From Nocardioides panacis (GTDB taxonomy: Bacteria; Actinomycetota; Actinomycetes; Propionibacteriales; Nocardioidaceae), in assembly GCF_019039255.1 (NCBI RefSeq), contig NZ_CP077062.1, positions 3,906,001 to 3,970,000 on the forward strand: 64,000 nt of DNA, in the 5' to 3' direction. How positions within the stretch are numbered: the first letter of the stretch is position 1; every line of letters starts with the position of its first letter. Below are positions 24,877 through 32,746 of this stretch, piece after piece. The notes beneath the pieces are model-generated. The model was given only the letters and a program-made list of their open reading frames with translations. It searched no databases and was not told where the DNA came from. Position numbers and translations under genes: made by a program.

Positions 24877-26154
24877 TCAGACGTCGATTCCGGTCAGCCT
24901 CTTCGCCATGTACTTCTGAAAGGTCCAGATCGGACGCTCAAGAGGTGAGAGTGCACCGCCCTGACGGGCCTGGTCGGACTTCAGCATGCCCTGGATTCCA
25001 GTGACCATCGCGGAGTCCTCCTCCTGGATCTGCCGCAGCCAGTCCTTCATCTCGCCGCGAATCTTCCCCAGATCCGGGTGGTCCATCTTCGACTCGTGCA
25101 CGCAGACAGCCAGATCGAACTTGTGCGAGTCCGGGCCGGTCGGCCACCACTTCGCAACCAGAAGCACGTCGGGACCCGGGGAGAACCACATGGTCGGGTA
25201 GATCCCTACCAGCAAGGAGTGCGAGCGTTGGAAGGCCGACAGCCCATCGATCGACGGAAGCGCCAGAGGCTGGAGGTAGTGCCCGTCCTCCTCGCCAGTC
25301 GCGCCCTCCTGGCTCACGAACATCCGCTGGTAGTAGAAGAACTCCGACTCGGTCGTGTCCGCATCGACAAGATGGGCCGGCCACAGCGGCTCAATTGACT
25401 CCTTGTGGGCGCCTTGGTGGTGGTAGGCCTCACGACCGTTGTCCATGGCCAGCTTCCAAGTCGTCGGGACTTCGGGCCAGTCCAAACGGTCGAGCATCTT
25501 CCACTCGTCCAGCCGGTAGGGCGCCAGCAGCGCGTCCATCTCGGAGAAACGGGGAGCGAGCGGCTCCGCATTGGGGTCGAAGTTCATGAACACGAAGCCG
25601 TTCCACACCTCGGTGGCGTAGGTCGCGAGGTTGTACGACCCACACGCCCGCTCGCGCTCGAACAGGGTGCTTCCGGTCATCAACGGGGCACCGGTGAGCT
25701 GTCCTTCGGTGTTGAACGCCCACGAGTGATAGGGGCAGACGAAGGATTCGGTGTTGCCGGCCTCGGCGCCCTTCTCCCGCTCCTCGAAGAGCAGGTCCAT
25801 GAACCGGTGAGGACACACGCGGGAAAAGGCCCGGATCTGCATGTCCTTGCCGCGCACGAGCACGACCGGCTCGCCCGCGATCTCCGCCGCGAACCAGTCG
25901 CCCGGGTTCTCGATCTCGTCGGTGCGACACAGATAGAGCCAGTCCTTCTTGAAGATGCGCTCGACCTCGAGGTCGTAGAGGTCGTGGCTGGTGTAGTACT
26001 CGGAGGGCAGGAGCTGGGCCTCCTCCAGCGGGCGCGACGCGTACTCGACGATGAGGTCGAGCAGTTCCTGCACGTTCGTCGTCATCGGCGATGCCTTTGA
26101 CTTGCTCCCGTTCCGCTCCGCGTGCGGGTGGATCTCGTTCTGCTGCGTGACCAT
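24877..26154 (-). CDS. Aromatic-ring-hydroxylating (Rieske) oxygenase alpha subunit
   Basis: This 425-residue oxygenase has an N-terminal Rieske [2Fe-2S] domain with CPHR and CPYHSW ligands, with a charged insertion (EREKGAEAGNTE) between them, and a C-terminal catalytic domain with the mononuclear-iron motif DNGREAYHHQGAH. All ligands are intact. ATG at 26154 follows AAGGAGGACCT. No beta subunit is present, so it is of the alpha-only type used for demethylations and for steroid or small-ring hydroxylations. The substrate is unknown. Partners in the operon are the downstream reductase and an upstream alcohol dehydrogenase. Base composition is lower in GC than in flanking core genes. Confidence 0.93.
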   Translation of the reverse strand: MVTQQNEIHPHAERNGSKSKASPMTTNVQELLDLIVEYASRPLEEAQLLPSEYYTSHDLYDLEVERIFKKDWLYLCRTDEIENPGDWFAAEIAGEPVVLVRGKDMQIRAFSRVCPHRFMDLLFEEREKGAEAGNTESFVCPYHSWAFNTEGQLTGAPLMTGSTLFERERACGSYNLATYATEVWNGFVFMNFDPNAEPLAPRFSEMDALLAPYRLDEWKMLDRLDWPEVPTTWKLAMDNGREAYHHQGAHKESIEPLWPAHLVDADTTESEFFYYQRMFVSQEGATGEEDGHYLQPLALPSIDGLSAFQRSHSLLVGIYPTMWFSPGPDVLLVAKWWPTGPDSHKFDLAVCVHESKMDHPDLGKIRGEMKDWLRQIQEEDSAMVTGIQGMLKSDQARQGGALSPLERPIWTFQKYMAKRLTGIDV

Positions 26155-26228
26155 AGGTCCTCCTTCTGGTTCTGGACAGAAAATGTGTGGGTGCCGTCCG
26201 GACGGGTTCTCCGTCAGAACGCGTTGCG

Positions 26229-27266
26229 TCAGCTCCCGGGGACCAAAATTCCTCGACCGACCAGGTTCCCGGACTCGAGGTCGTGGATGGCGTCGTTGAC
26301 CGCAGACAGCGGGTAGGTGGTTGTCTCCAAGGTCACCTTCCCTTGTGCCGTCAGGGCCATCAGCTCGACGAGGTCCTTGTAGGTTCCGACCAGGTTTCCG
26401 ACCACTTCGATCTCGCGCGACACCAGCTCGATGGTCGGGATGCGCAGCTCGCCGCCGTACCCGACGCAGGAGTAGCTGCCTCGGTTGCGCACCATGGCGG
26501 TGCCCTGCTCAGGCGTTGAGTGCTCTCCGACGAAGTCCAGGACGACGTGGGCTCCGCCCTCGGTGATGTCCTGGACCTCGCGCAGGAGTTTCTCGGATCC
26601 CTCGGCGGCATTGACCGTGTGATGGGAGCCGACTGAGCGAGCCAGCTCCAGCGCCGGTTCGGAACGATCCACCACCGTGATCGTCGCGGGAGTCGTGGCC
26701 GCAAGCGCCTGGATCGCGATGTGCCCCAGACCACCGGAGCCGATGACGACGACATGGGTGCCCGGAGTCAGGAGCCGCTGAGCCTTGCGCACCGCGTGGT
26801 ACGCGGTCAGGCCGGCGTCGGCGAGGGCGGCGACCTGGATCGGCTGCAGGTTGGCCTCGAGCTTCACGATCGCCCGGGCGTTCGTCAGCAGGAGATCGGA
26901 CATCCCCCCATCGACGTTCAGACCGGGAAACACCGCGTCCTCGCAGTGCGAGTCGTCGCCGAGGCGACACGGGATGCACAACCCGCAGGTCACGAGGGGG
27001 TGCGCGATGACGGCGTCGCCCGGGGCCACATTGTGAACCGCGCTGCCGACCTCCCGCACCCAGCCGGCGTTCTCGTGTCCCAAGACGTAGGGCAGCTGCG
27101 GATTCTGGATGTCGGCCCACTGGCCCTCGATCACGTGCAGGTCCGTGCGACACAGGCCGGCAGCGCCGATCTCGACGAGAACGTCGAAAGGCCCCGTCAC
27201 CTTCGGCTCGTCCACCTCGTCGAGGCTGGGCTCCTTGCCATAGGCATGGACACGAACGGCTTTCAT
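26229..27266 (-). CDS. Zinc-dependent alcohol dehydrogenase
   Basis: This 345-residue medium-chain dehydrogenase has the catalytic-zinc Cys in GLCRTDLHV, GHENAGWV, the four-Cys structural-zinc loop (CGLCIPCRLGDDSHC) and the NAD motif GSGGLGHIAIQ. It resembles bacterial secondary or aromatic alcohol dehydrogenases. ATG at 27266 follows GAGGAGCAAGCG. It lies in the Rieske operon between the membrane protein and the oxygenase, and may oxidise an alcohol produced or consumed in the same pathway. Confidence 0.93.
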   Translation of the reverse strand: MKAVRVHAYGKEPSLDEVDEPKVTGPFDVLVEIGAAGLCRTDLHVIEGQWADIQNPQLPYVLGHENAGWVREVGSAVHNVAPGDAVIAHPLVTCGLCIPCRLGDDSHCEDAVFPGLNVDGGMSDLLLTNARAIVKLEANLQPIQVAALADAGLTAYHAVRKAQRLLTPGTHVVVIGSGGLGHIAIQALAATTPATITVVDRSEPALELARSVGSHHTVNAAEGSEKLLREVQDITEGGAHVVLDFVGEHSTPEQGTAMVRNRGSYSCVGYGGELRIPTIELVSREIEVVGNLVGTYKDLVELMALTAQGKVTLETTTYPLSAVNDAIHDLESGNLVGRGILVPGS

Positions 27267-27324
27267 CGCTTGCTCCTCTGAATTGTCATGAAATGGATGG
27301 ACGGTGCCTGCGTCGTCGCCGCCC

Positions 27325-27597
27325 TCATGTCGACGCCCGGTCGAGAGTGGTGGGCGACTCGTCGACGCCCCCGCTCACCGCACGCAGCAGGGCGACGAGT
27401 GAGACGCCGGCCCACACCCCTTCCAGGAGCAGGAACCCCCATTGACGTCCCTGGGCGGCTTGCACGCTCAGGACCGTCGACCCGATCAGGTTCAGACCCG
27501 TGTAGGCGACGGACCGCGTGTCGAGCCGACCGAACTGGGCAAGAACGAACGGGACCAGCACGCACAGCGAGCCAGCGATCTGAATGAGCTGCTTCAC
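27325..27597 (-). CDS. Small membrane protein of the CBU_0592 type
   Basis: This protein of about 90 residues has three predicted helices. The pattern LIQIAGSLCVLVPFVLAQFGRL, then GLNLIGSTVLSV, then WGFLLLEGVWAGVSL matches the CBU_0592-like conserved membrane family, whose function is unknown. GTG at 27597 gives the normal family start and lies 4 nt after the stop that the upstream gene would have once its frameshift is corrected. A TTG at 27645 is an alternative that would overlap the uncorrected upstream stop. Confidence 0.75.
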   Translation of the reverse strand: MKQLIQIAGSLCVLVPFVLAQFGRLDTRSVAYTGLNLIGSTVLSVQAAQGRQWGFLLLEGVWAGVSLVALLRAVSGGVDESPTTLDRAST

Positions 27598-27601
27598 GGC
27601 G

Positions 27602-28070
27602 TCAGGACGAGAGTCGCGGGAGGTCGATCTCGCCGGAGCCCTCAATGAATCCGACGAAGCGGATCGGCCCGGAGGGAGGCAGGGGGGGTGCCGAGGCTGT
27701 CAGACATGTAGTTGAGCAGCATGCTCACCTTCCCGGCGGCGCCCTCCCACTTGCCGGTGCCCGAGTTGAAGGTCCACGTCCCTTGGTCGACTTCGTCGCT
27801 GCGGAACCAGTCCGTCCGGCCGCGCAGCAGGTCGCCATCGGCGTCCTGGAACTCGAGCGCCCCGAATCCAGACGGGACCTCGCCCGCGTTGTCCATCTCG
27901 TCCACTCCGACGATCCGCATCTTCAGGTAGTGCGAGCCGGCATTCTCAAAGGAGAATCGACACACAAAGATTCCTTGGTAGGACGCCTGGAGCTGTTCGT
28001 CGTTGATGCGAACAGGCGTGGACCAGTCGGCGTGACCGCCGGATGCGATGGTGACCTGGTGCAGTGACAT
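27602..28070 (-). CDS. Small beta-rich protein (allene-oxide-cyclase-barrel-like), frameshifted at a C7 run
   Basis: This is the first gene of the Rieske operon, with ATG at 28070 after GAGGAGATC. As sequenced it reads 142 residues and stops at 27642. Removing one base from the seven-base tract at 27682-27688 (C7 on the coding strand) gives about 155 residues with a better ending: ...PIRFVGFIEGSGEIDLPRL, stopping at 27602, 4 nt before the next gene. The WTFNSGTGKWEGAAGK segment and predominance of beta strands recall the small barrel of allene-oxide-cyclase-like or lipocalin-like proteins. No catalytic residues can be named. Confidence 0.65.
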
Positions 28071-28140
28071 TCACGATCTCCTCGTCTGATTTTCATTTGC
28101 CGTCGGGCTATTCAGCACGAGGGGCCCGCGTGGCGGCTAC

Positions 28141-28154
28141 TGGCCGATACGCCG
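28141..28154. promoter_or_regulatory. TGGCCGATNCGCC motif, site A
   Basis: TGGCCGATACGCCG in the divergent promoter between the Rieske operon and the LuxR gene, 71 bp upstream of the operon start. It is one of three near-identical sites; regulatory role inferred. Confidence 0.55.
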
Positions 28155-28191
28155 ACTTTTGAGGCGGATTTGGTACACCATGGATGATGAT

Positions 28192-28205
28192 TGGCCGATC
28201 GGCCG
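28192..28205. promoter_or_regulatory. TGGCCGATNCGCC-like motif, site B
   Basis: TGGCCGATCGGCCG contains the perfect palindrome GGCCGATCGGCC and lies 106 bp before the LuxR start, in the same divergent promoter as site A. Confidence 0.55.
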
Positions 28206-28310
28206 ATTGACCCACACCGAGAACCGGTGTGAAGTCCAGCTTGGCGGGATGGGCGAACCGGGTCGCCCCAGATTTTTCGAGCCTTGGGCATACCCGAAGA
28301 AGGTCGCCAC

Positions 28311-29333
28311 ATGTCACGTGCGTTCTCGCAGAACACCATGGGTGCCGTCGCGCGCATCGGCGCCGCGGCCTCGTCCGCCGCCAGCGTGTCCGAACGGATG
28401 GTCGAAATCCTCGATCAGCTCGGGACGGTGATTCCGATCGCGGGATCCATGGTCTCGGTGGTCGATCCGGTGACGAACCGGAGGACGACGGTCACCACCT
28501 CCGGCTACTCACCGTCGACCGAGGCATACCTGAACAGTCAGGACTTCCACCACGAAATGATCGCGCCGTACAGCCTGCCACGACTCGGTGCCCCGGTGCG
28601 GCTGCGGGACCTGCCGGTAGATCCGATGAGCCTGCGGTGCGTCGCCGAGCATTGGCAACCTGCAGGATTGCTCGAAGGGGCCCTCAGCGCACTCGTCACC
28701 GCGGACAACCGCTACGTCGGGTTCGTCGACGTGTCGACCGGCGACCACGCTCACCCCTCCGACGACGCCATCACGGTCGTCGAGCACGTGCTGCCGATCC
28801 TGGCGAACGTCGTCGACCCCCTCCAGTCGGCCAAGAGGTTGGTTTCTTCGCTGACCGGTGACTGCTTGGCCGTGGCCCTGGGCGGCGACGGTGAAGTCAT
28901 CCCGCTGCAGGGCGACCTGAAGCCCGGCATGCTCGAACCGCGCGGCGACCTTTACCCCACCGTGGCGCGGCGGCTGGGAGACAAGCTGTCGTCCACCGCC
29001 TTCCTGTGGCCGACGCCCGATGACGGGTGGTACGCCTGTCGGGCCTACCGGTGCCGGGACTACATCGTCGTCCTGGCACCCCGGGCGCTGACTCACGACC
29101 ACGGACTCACACAGCGGGAGCTGGAGATTCTCACGCTGCTGGTCGACGGGAGCTCGAACGAGGAGATCGCCAGCCGGTTGTGGATCTCCCCCCGCACAGT
29201 GAGAGCGCACGTGGAGCATGTCCTGGCCAAGCTCAACGTACCCACGCGAGCGGCCGCGGCCAGCAGAGCGATGGAGAACGGCTTGCTCCTCAGCCCCGAG
29301 GTGATTGCGTACGTGAGGTCGCGTAAGCGATAG
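28311..29333 (+). CDS. LuxR-type transcriptional regulator with GAF-like sensor
   Basis: This 340-residue regulator has an N-terminal GAF-like sensor (about residues 15-170) and a C-terminal LuxR helix-turn-helix (LTQRELEILTLLVDGSSNEEIASRLWISPRTVRAHVEHVLAKL). ATG at 28311 follows GAAGAAGG. No receiver domain or quorum-sensing ligand pocket is recognisable. It sits between the minus-strand Rieske operon and the plus-strand Amt-like gene, with matching 14-bp motifs on both sides, and is the likely regulator of both. Confidence 0.88.
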   Translation: MSRAFSQNTMGAVARIGAAASSAASVSERMVEILDQLGTVIPIAGSMVSVVDPVTNRRTTVTTSGYSPSTEAYLNSQDFHHEMIAPYSLPRLGAPVRLRDLPVDPMSLRCVAEHWQPAGLLEGALSALVTADNRYVGFVDVSTGDHAHPSDDAITVVEHVLPILANVVDPLQSAKRLVSSLTGDCLAVALGGDGEVIPLQGDLKPGMLEPRGDLYPTVARRLGDKLSSTAFLWPTPDDGWYACRAYRCRDYIVVLAPRALTHDHGLTQRELEILTLLVDGSSNEEIASRLWISPRTVRAHVEHVLAKLNVPTRAAAASRAMENGLLLSPEVIAYVRSRKR

Positions 29334-29352
29334 CAATGTCTTTACTCCGTGA

Positions 29353-29366
29353 TGGCCGATCCGCCA
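29353..29366. promoter_or_regulatory. TGGCCGATNCGCC motif, site C
   Basis: TGGCCGATCCGCCA lies between the LuxR stop and the Amt-like start, 143 bp before the latter. With sites A and B it suggests a common operator for the island genes. Confidence 0.55.
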
Positions 29367-29508
29367 ATTGTCGCTCCTGACCGCGTCCCCCCACGATGAG
29401 TTCGTTCCACCGCAGCCGGGCAGAAAGCCGGACTCGTTCTCGCACTGATTCAAGTCCTGCCTGAAACGACCGCTGTTCTGCTGAATTCCATTTCGAGTCA
29501 GGACAAGG

Positions 29509-30921
29509 GTGATATCAGTGTTCTCAGTCTCCTTTCCCGAGCAAGCCTCTCTGTATGGCTTCATCTCGGTCGTGTTCTTCGCCGTGGGAACGACGAGTCT
29601 GTTTCTGGCGGTCATCGCCATGGGGCTCATCGACAGCGGTCTTGTCCGACGCAAGAGCGTGCTCGACACCTGGGTCCAGAAACTTATGTGCGCCATGTTG
29701 GCTGGCTTCGCCATGCTGATCGGCGGCTACGCACTGTGGCAGTGGCAGTTCAACTCCGCACTGGGTGTTCCGAACCCGCTCCGCCAGGCGATGAGCGACT
29801 GGTGGATCGGGGGCGAGAACTTCCGGCACATCGCGACGGAGCTGAATCCGACCCTCGTGCCCGGAGCAGACACCCTGCAGTCCTACGGCGCGTTCTTCTT
29901 GACCTGGGCCGCCCTGGTGGGTGCCTTGCTCCACAGCGTCGGCATCGAGCGGGCGAAGGCACTGCCCATGTTCGTCCTCTCGATCGTGGCCGGCGGCGTG
30001 GTGATGCCGGTGATCGCGTACCTGACCTGGGGCTCCGCCGGACCGCTCAGCAACGCCGGAACGCACGACTACGTGGGGATCTTTGCGATGTACCTGCTCG
30101 TCGGTTCCTGGGCACTCGTGCTCGCCTGGCGGATCGGTCCCCGTCTCGGGGCGATGTCCTTCCACCCCCGCACGGCCGGGCCGGCACCACAGAACCTCGG
30201 AACCAGCGCGGCGGGAGCCGGCCTGCTCATGGTGGCCCTCCCCATGCCGATCCTCAGCTGTGGCTACTTCGTCCCCGACGTCGGGTATTTCGGCATCTCC
30301 CTCACCTCGAGCGGGATGGGACTCGTCCTGACCAACCTCTTCGTCGCCTACTCCGCCGGAGCGATCTCGGGCGGTGTGATCGCATACGTGACGCGCAAAC
30401 CGGTTCTGGCCATCTTCGGCCCGATCGCGGGATACGTCGCTTGCGCAGCCGGCTTGGACGTGTTCACCCCCGTGGAGACGTTCTTGGTCGCACTCGGGGG
30501 CCCTGTCGCCACCTACATCGGCATTCGCACCATGGGGCGACTCGGGATCGACGACACGAAAATTGTTCCGCTCACCCTGTTCGGGGGCACCTACGGCGCC
30601 ATCGTGACGGGCTTCGTTGCCTGGGGCACCAAGACTGGTGGCTACTTCGACGGCACAGGTAAGTATGCCTTCCAGCATGCCGAGATCACGCCGTGGTGGC
30701 AGATTGCGGGCTGGGCGGTCACTGTCGCCATCGCCCTCCTGTCCGGATTGGTTGTCGTCCTGCTCCTGGAGAAGACCGTCGGGCTACGGGTTACGGAGGA
30801 GCAGGAAATCGCTGGTCTGGACGTGAGCTACTGGGACTCGCCTCCCTCAGAAGACGACGTCGATCTCGTCGGAGCCGCCGCAGGCCCGGCTCCCGCTGTC
30901 GGATCCGTCCGGGTCAACTGA
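29509..30921 (+). CDS. Amt/Rh-family membrane channel lacking both conserved pore histidines
   Basis: This 470-residue protein has about 11 helices and clear Amt features: GLIDSGLVRRKSVLDTWVQK at the start of the fold, a DYVG...LAWRIGPR segment and GAIVTGF near the end. Ungapped alignment by eye with E. coli AmtB puts Tyr at the place of His168 and Thr at the place of His318, so the twin-histidine pore centre is missing. The cytoplasmic tail keeps a GLDVSYWD sequence in place of GLDxxxHGE. No GlnK gene is adjacent. GTG at 29509 is used; GTG at 29518 is possible. Transport of ammonium should not be assumed. Confidence 0.85.
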   Translation: MISVFSVSFPEQASLYGFISVVFFAVGTTSLFLAVIAMGLIDSGLVRRKSVLDTWVQKLMCAMLAGFAMLIGGYALWQWQFNSALGVPNPLRQAMSDWWIGGENFRHIATELNPTLVPGADTLQSYGAFFLTWAALVGALLHSVGIERAKALPMFVLSIVAGGVVMPVIAYLTWGSAGPLSNAGTHDYVGIFAMYLLVGSWALVLAWRIGPRLGAMSFHPRTAGPAPQNLGTSAAGAGLLMVALPMPILSCGYFVPDVGYFGISLTSSGMGLVLTNLFVAYSAGAISGGVIAYVTRKPVLAIFGPIAGYVACAAGLDVFTPVETFLVALGGPVATYIGIRTMGRLGIDDTKIVPLTLFGGTYGAIVTGFVAWGTKTGGYFDGTGKYAFQHAEITPWWQIAGWAVTVAIALLSGLVVVLLLEKTVGLRVTEEQEIAGLDVSYWDSPPSEDDVDLVGAAAGPAPAVGSVRVN

Positions 30922-30943
30922 GCCACTCACTCACGCGACAGCG

Positions 30944-30989
30944 GCGCTGGCCTCACTCACCCATGGACATGGGTAAGTGAGGCCAGCGC
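30944..30989 (+). terminator. Strong 21-bp terminator hairpin after the Amt-like gene
   Basis: Bases 30944-30964 pair with 30969-30989 with one mismatch and a 4-nt loop (GGAC). It is the strongest hairpin here and marks the end of the lower-GC genes. Confidence 0.88.
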
Positions 30990-31347
30990 GGTGTCGGCTC
31001 GAAACGATGGGCATGACGTCATCCGGACCGCGATCGTGGATCGAAACGAGGTCGTCGCCAAAGCGGCCGTGGAGCAGGACATCAGGTCCATCACCGGACT
31101 GCTCTCCTCAAGAGCCGAGGGAGCCCTTCGAGACCTTCGAGGAGTCCGGATCCGCCAGACGCACAAACGGTGGCCCCTCCGCCAAACACGCCGACCCTCC
31201 CCCGGCAGCTGACTTGTCACGTCCTCGGTCACGAGACCCGGGTCGGACTGACACCAGGACCGGGTCGGGGTGAGGTCCGGGGCCGGTGGGGCCCTCCGTG
31301 GCAGGCTGTGGGTCTCGACATCCACCTCTCTCACGGACGGACCACCT
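30990..31347. other. 360-bp region without a convincing gene
   Basis: A plus-strand frame of 73 codons starts at 30991 and other short frames cross the region, but no family or ribosome site supports them. Composition shifts from the island to the core type across this stretch, so it may be the right border of the island. Confidence 0.5.
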
Positions 31348-32214
31348 ATGGAGCTGCGACGGCTGGGCGGGCTCGGACACCAGAGCTCGGTGCTGATCTA
31401 CGGGGCGGCGGCGCTCGGCGACGTCGACCAGGACACCGCCGACGCCTCGGTCCAGGAGGCCCTCGACGGGGGCATCAACCACTTCGACGTGGCCCGCGAC
31501 TACGGCGACGCCGAGCTCCGCCTCGCCCCGTGGATGCCTCGGATCCGCGACTCGATCTTCCTGGCCACCAAGACCGGCGAGCGGGACCGGGACGCCGCCT
31601 GGGCGCAGATCAACGAGTCGCTCGAGCGGCTGGGCACCGACACCGTCGACCTGCTCCAGCTGCACGCGGTCGGCGACCTCGACGAGCTCGACAAGGTGAC
31701 CCGCGCCGGCGGTGCGCTCGAGGCCGCGCTGCGCGCGCAGGAGGAGGGCCTGGTCGGCGCCGTCGGCATCACCGGGCACAGCCACACCGCGCCGAGCACG
31801 CACCTGGAGGCGCTGCGCCGGCACCCGTTCGCCTCGGTGCTGACCCCGCTGAACCCGGCGCTGTGGCAGGTGCCGGGCTACCGCGAGGACTACGAGGCGC
31901 TGGTCGCCGAGGTCCAGCGCCAGGACGCCGCGCTGATGACGATCAAGACCGTCGCGCGCCGCAACTGGCCCCAGGGCGCCGACCAGTCCTTCGCCACCTG
32001 GTACGAGCCGCAGAGCGACCCCGGACGGATCCGGGCCGGCGTCTCGTGGGTGCTCGCGCACCCCGAGGTGACCGGGCTGGCGACCCCCGGCGACGTACGC
32101 CTGCTCACGCACGTCCTCGCCGCCGAGGCCGACCGGATGCCGGTCCCCGACGCCGAGGCGGTGCTGGCCGGCGACGCGGACTACTCCTCGCCGTTCCTCG
32201 ACATGCCGATCTAG
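31348..32214 (+). CDS. Aldo/keto reductase
   Basis: This 288-residue oxidoreductase has the family residues in INHFDVARDYGDAE (Asp, Tyr), FLATKTGERDRD (Lys) and LLQLHAVGDL (His). The C-terminal half is shortened and ends in a CxxC-free tail. It resembles the broad predicted oxidoreductase branch of the superfamily, and its substrate is unknown. ATG at 31348 begins the conserved MELRRLGG strand; the upstream part of the frame is not family-like. Confidence 0.88.
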   Translation: MELRRLGGLGHQSSVLIYGAAALGDVDQDTADASVQEALDGGINHFDVARDYGDAELRLAPWMPRIRDSIFLATKTGERDRDAAWAQINESLERLGTDTVDLLQLHAVGDLDELDKVTRAGGALEAALRAQEEGLVGAVGITGHSHTAPSTHLEALRRHPFASVLTPLNPALWQVPGYREDYEALVAEVQRQDAALMTIKTVARRNWPQGADQSFATWYEPQSDPGRIRAGVSWVLAHPEVTGLATPGDVRLLTHVLAAEADRMPVPDAEAVLAGDADYSSPFLDMPI

Positions 32215-32230
32215 GACCGGCGACGCTCGG

Positions 32231-32416
32231 TCAGCGGGCGGCCTCGGCCATCGCGGACTCCAGGCTCCCGAAGGTGCCGGCGTACGTCGCGGTCTGGTCG
32301 CCCACGTCTCGGAACTCCAGCCGCCATCCCGTCAGGCAGCGCGACACCATCCACCGACGGCCCCGCTCCCCGATCCCGATGACCGGCTGACTCTCCGTCG
32401 CGAACACCACACCCAT
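32231..32416 (-). CDS. Small hypothetical protein
   Basis: This protein of about 61 residues starts with ATG at 32416 behind a GGGGGTGCGAG site; ATG at 32485 would add 23 residues. It contains WMVSRCLTGWRLEFRD and ends in YAGTFGSLESAMAEAAR. It is convergent with the aldo/keto reductase. No function is recognised, but codon usage is normal for the genome. Confidence 0.55.
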   Translation of the reverse strand: MGVVFATESQPVIGIGERGRRWMVSRCLTGWRLEFRDVGDQTATYAGTFGSLESAMAEAAR

Positions 32417-32746
32417 CTCGCACCCCCGTGCCTCGAAGTGAGGGTCGGTACACCGTTCGTCCCGGCCCAGGACAAGTAGTGACATGAACGGACCGCGGAC
32501 TCCACCCCTGGGACCGAACAGGGTCCGAATGGACCACCCGCCGCCCCTCCCCCGGACCAGTGCGGTTCCGCACGGGCCACACCCCCGGGACCCAGCCGGG
32601 GGACCGCGGGTAGTCCGGACGCAGGTGAAGCCCGGGACAAATCCGCGCGGCTTTTGGTCGAATCGTGAGGGAACCGTGTGAGATGCCCCTAACATCGGTT
32701 CGCGGGTGGATGGATCCACGTGGCCTGGTCGGGGGATCGGAGACTG
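32417..32746. other. Divergent intergenic region
   Basis: 330 bases between the small hypothetical gene and the TPR-GGDEF gene. No coding frame with a ribosome site is seen. It probably holds promoters for both. Confidence 0.5.

Noticed and set aside
28284..29714. Long minus-strand frame opposite the LuxR gene
   Set aside because: It is antisense to a regulator with a clear helix-turn-helix and has no family features.
30991..31212. 73-codon plus-strand frame at the right island border
   Set aside because: No ribosome site, no family resemblance and Arg/Ser-rich C-terminus; it may be a remnant but cannot be called a gene.
23028..31347. Attachment-site duplication of the tRNA-Arg 3' end
   Set aside because: I looked for a second copy of the T-arm and acceptor sequence to the right of the island and found none in the window.
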